Positions 6,207 to 7,679 of a stretch of 7,679 nt of DNA are shown piece by piece. The notes under the pieces were generated by a model, which was given only the letters and a program-made list of their open reading frames with translations, had not been told where the DNA came from and did no database searches. The stretch is from Syntrophomonadaceae bacterium (GTDB taxonomy: Bacteria; Bacillota; Dethiobacteria; DTU022). The position numbers and the translations under genes were made by a program. The stretch is taken from NCBI GenBank assembly GCA_007129055.1, contig SKWE01000225.1, positions 1 to 7,679 on the forward strand, in the 5' to 3' direction. The first letter of the stretch is position 1. The number at the start of each line of letters is the position of its first letter.

Positions 6207-6974
6207 TTGACTACACCATTTTTTGAAGTTAAAAACCTGACCAAAAGCTTTGGCGGACTAAATGCAATTAATGATGTCAGCTTTCATGTAGCCCGTGATG
6301 AGATGGTTGGCCTGATTGGCCCTAATGGTGCGGGAAAAACAACCATGGTTCGCCTGATCATGAGTATTCTCAGGCCAGACAGCGGTAAAATTATATTCAA
6401 GGGCAAAGATATTACCAACATGAAAACCTGGAACGTTGTCAGTGAAGGAATCGCCGGCACATTCCAGAACACCCGTCCATTTCGCCGTCTGCCGATTATT
6501 GCCAATGTAATGGTTCCCTGCCTGGGACCGCGCACCTCGAGAAGGGGTGAGTGGGTTAAAAGGGTGGAAGCAAGAGCAATGGATGCCCTTGAATTCGCCG
6601 GTATATCAGATTTGGCCATGGAACCCGCCTCGCGCCTGTCCCAGGGAGACTTAAAACGCCTGGAAGTTGCCAGGGCAATCGCTACTGAACCTGAACTGCT
6701 GATCCTCGATGAACCCTTTGGGGGCCTGACACCTACTGAAACCGAGCTGATGGCCAAGTCTGTCCGCAGGCTCCACAAAGGTGGACGCTTTGGCCGGCTG
6801 CACAGTGAAGGAGCAGCAATGATCATAATTGAACATAAACTTCATGAACTTATGAAAATCGTCGACCGGGTAATAGTGATGCATTTCGGCAAAGTTCTGG
6901 CAGTTGGAACCCCTGAAGAAATAATTAATAATGAAGATGTGATTGAAGCATACATTGGCAAGGAGGTGGTCTAG
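6207..6974 (+). CDS. livG: ABC transporter ATP-binding protein, LivG (branched-chain amino acid/HAAT) type
   Basis: 255 residues, a normal length for LivG. It would power, at the inner face of the membrane, a HAAT-family importer together with the LivF-like protein encoded next. Motifs: Walker A GPNGAGKTT (38-46), Q-loop Gln87 in GTFQNTRPF, an ABC signature reading LSQGDLKR (144-151), Walker B LLILDE (164-169), D-loop region GGLTPTE, and switch His210 in IIIEHK. The signature departs from the usual LSxGxQxR pattern: Gln146 and Asp148-Leu149 replace common residues, but the Ser-x-Gly core is kept. A basic stretch of roughly 10 extra residues (KGGRFGRLHSEGAA, ~191-204) lies between the D-loop helix and the switch strand. 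The family moves branched-chain amino acids, but relatives import other carboxylates, amides or urea; the acyl-CoA synthetase upstream favours an organic acid here. The symbol is family-level only. Confidence 0.88.
   Translation: MTTPFFEVKNLTKSFGGLNAINDVSFHVARDEMVGLIGPNGAGKTTMVRLIMSILRPDSGKIIFKGKDITNMKTWNVVSEGIAGTFQNTRPFRRLPIIANVMVPCLGPRTSRRGEWVKRVEARAMDALEFAGISDLAMEPASRLSQGDLKRLEVARAIATEPELLILDEPFGGLTPTETELMAKSVRRLHKGGRFGRLHSEGAAMIIIEHKLHELMKIVDRVIVMHFGKVLAVGTPEEIINNEDVIEAYIGKEVV
6961..6966 (+). promoter_or_regulatory. Shine-Dalgarno site for the LivF-like gene
   Basis: AGGAGG within AAGGAGGTGG overlaps the end of the LivG-like gene. It is 8 nt before a TTG at 6975 and 11 nt before an ATG at 6978, two consecutive in-frame candidates. 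Spacing favours TTG and codon preference favours ATG; the protein differs by one residue. Confidence 0.75.
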
Positions 6975-6977
6975 TTG

Positions 6978-7679
6978 ATGCTTGAAGTAAATAACCTGAC
7001 TGTCTCTTATGATACAGCAATGATCTTAAATGATGTCAGCATGAATGTAGATAGCAGTGAACTGGTCAGCCTGGTTGGGCCAAATGGTGCTGGAAAATCA
7101 ACATTTATCCGCACCATTACAGGCCTTGTGCGCTGGGAACGTGAAACCTTAAAAGGAACCCGCTACGGCGATATTAGAATTGAGGGCAGTGTTAGATTTA
7201 ACGGTGAAGAAATAATTAAACTTCCACCCCATGATATAGTTAAAAAAGGACTCATCCACTGCCCAGAAAGACGGCGCCCCTTTACGGAAATGTCGGTTTA
7301 TGAAAACCTGATGGCCGGCGCATACCTGATAACAGATAAAAAAATGGTTCATGATAATTTAGAATCAGTTTACAACATCTTTCCCATTTTAAAGGAGCGC
7401 AGTCACCAGGTTTCCGGCACCCTTTCCGGCGGGGAACAACAGATGCTTGCCATCGGCCGTTCACTGATGGTAAAACCACTTCTGCTCTGTATAGACGAAC
7501 CTTCTACAGGCCTTGCCCCCCAGGTTAAGCAGCTAGTTTTCGACAAGATTAAGGAAATTCAGGCATCAGGCATGACTATTCTACTCGTCGAACAGGATGT
7601 AAGTATGACCTTTGCCATGGCAGACCGCAACTATATCCTGTCGCACGGCAAAATAGTTACCGAAGGCACAAGCGCTGAG
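6978..7679 (+). CDS. livF: ABC transporter ATP-binding protein, LivF type, 3' end cut off by window
   Basis: The frame stays open to the last base, giving 234 residues from the ATG (235 from the TTG at 6975); probably only some 15-25 C-terminal residues are missing. Motifs: Walker A GPNGAGKST (34-42), CPERRRPFTEMSVYENL typical of LivF after the Q-loop region, a canonical signature LSGGEQQ (149-155), Walker B LLLCIDE (168-174), and LLVEQD, with the Gln that normally replaces the switch His in LivF. It starts 3 bp after the LivG-like gene and should form the second nucleotide-binding subunit of the same importer. An insertion of about 15 residues (GLVRWERETLKGTRYG, then DIRIEGSV) lies between Walker A and the Q-loop, where standard LivF has a short turn. 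No permease or periplasmic-binding-protein gene is in view; they probably follow beyond the window. Substrate is inferred from the neighbouring CoA ligase. Confidence 0.9.
   Translation, partial: MLEVNNLTVSYDTAMILNDVSMNVDSSELVSLVGPNGAGKSTFIRTITGLVRWERETLKGTRYGDIRIEGSVRFNGEEIIKLPPHDIVKKGLIHCPERRRPFTEMSVYENLMAGAYLITDKKMVHDNLESVYNIFPILKERSHQVSGTLSGGEQQMLAIGRSLMVKPLLLCIDEPSTGLAPQVKQLVFDKIKEIQASGMTILLVEQDVSMTFAMADRNYILSHGKIVTEGTSAE

Noticed and set aside
6284..6826. 180-codon - strand open frame opposite the LivG-like gene
   Set aside because: Antisense shadow of a gene with all ABC motifs; rich in Ser/Arg/Pro as such shadows are, with no family resemblance.
1..7679. Mobile elements, CRISPR arrays, phage or defence genes
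   Set aside because: No transposase, integrase, terminal repeats, regular spacer-repeat pattern or defence domain was seen; gene content is metabolic and codon use looks uniform.

Overview
All five recognisable genes lie on the + strand, and the window cuts genes at both ends. AGGAGG-type ribosome binding sites, TTG and GTG starts, moderate GC by eye, and a flavoprotein/DUF1667 gene set common in anaerobic Firmicutes suggest a clostridial-type (Bacillota) anaerobe or syntroph. This is inferred from style and gene content; no phylogenetic marker is present.

Region 1 (1-4235) looks like the end of an operon. It holds the C-terminal ~85% of a class I PLP aminotransferase (1-1011), then, after 69 bp without a terminator, a 929-residue fused flavoprotein (1081-3870). 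The fusion carries a GlpA-like DAO-type FAD dehydrogenase, a BFD-like [2Fe-2S] domain and an FAD/NAD(P) disulfide-reductase-like oxidoreductase in one chain. A small four-cysteine DUF1667 protein (3870-4235) overlaps its stop by one base. Together the last two look like a soluble, multi-centre dehydrogenase moving electrons from an organic substrate through flavin and Fe-S to a second flavin and NAD(P). The substrate cannot be read from the sequence: glycerol-3-phosphate, a 2-hydroxy acid or an amine are all possible.

Region 2 (4236-4491) is a 256-bp boundary. It holds a strong intrinsic terminator (4305-4331), a run of TCTAA repeats, and a 15-bp perfect palindrome overlapping the -35 of a good sigma-A-type promoter (4408-4436).

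Region 3 (4492-7679) is a second tightly packed operon: an AMP-forming acyl-CoA synthetase, then two ABC ATPases of the LivG and LivF type, the last cut by the window end. Intergenic gaps are 2-3 bp. The layout suggests import of a carboxylic acid (branched-chain, fatty or aromatic) coupled to CoA activation inside the cell. The permease and binding-protein genes would be expected outside the window.

The most noteworthy items are the one-chain dehydrogenase/oxidoreductase fusion with its DUF1667 partner, the ligase-transporter coupling with its palindrome-marked promoter, and non-consensus features in both ABC ATPases. None of these alone proves a new system.
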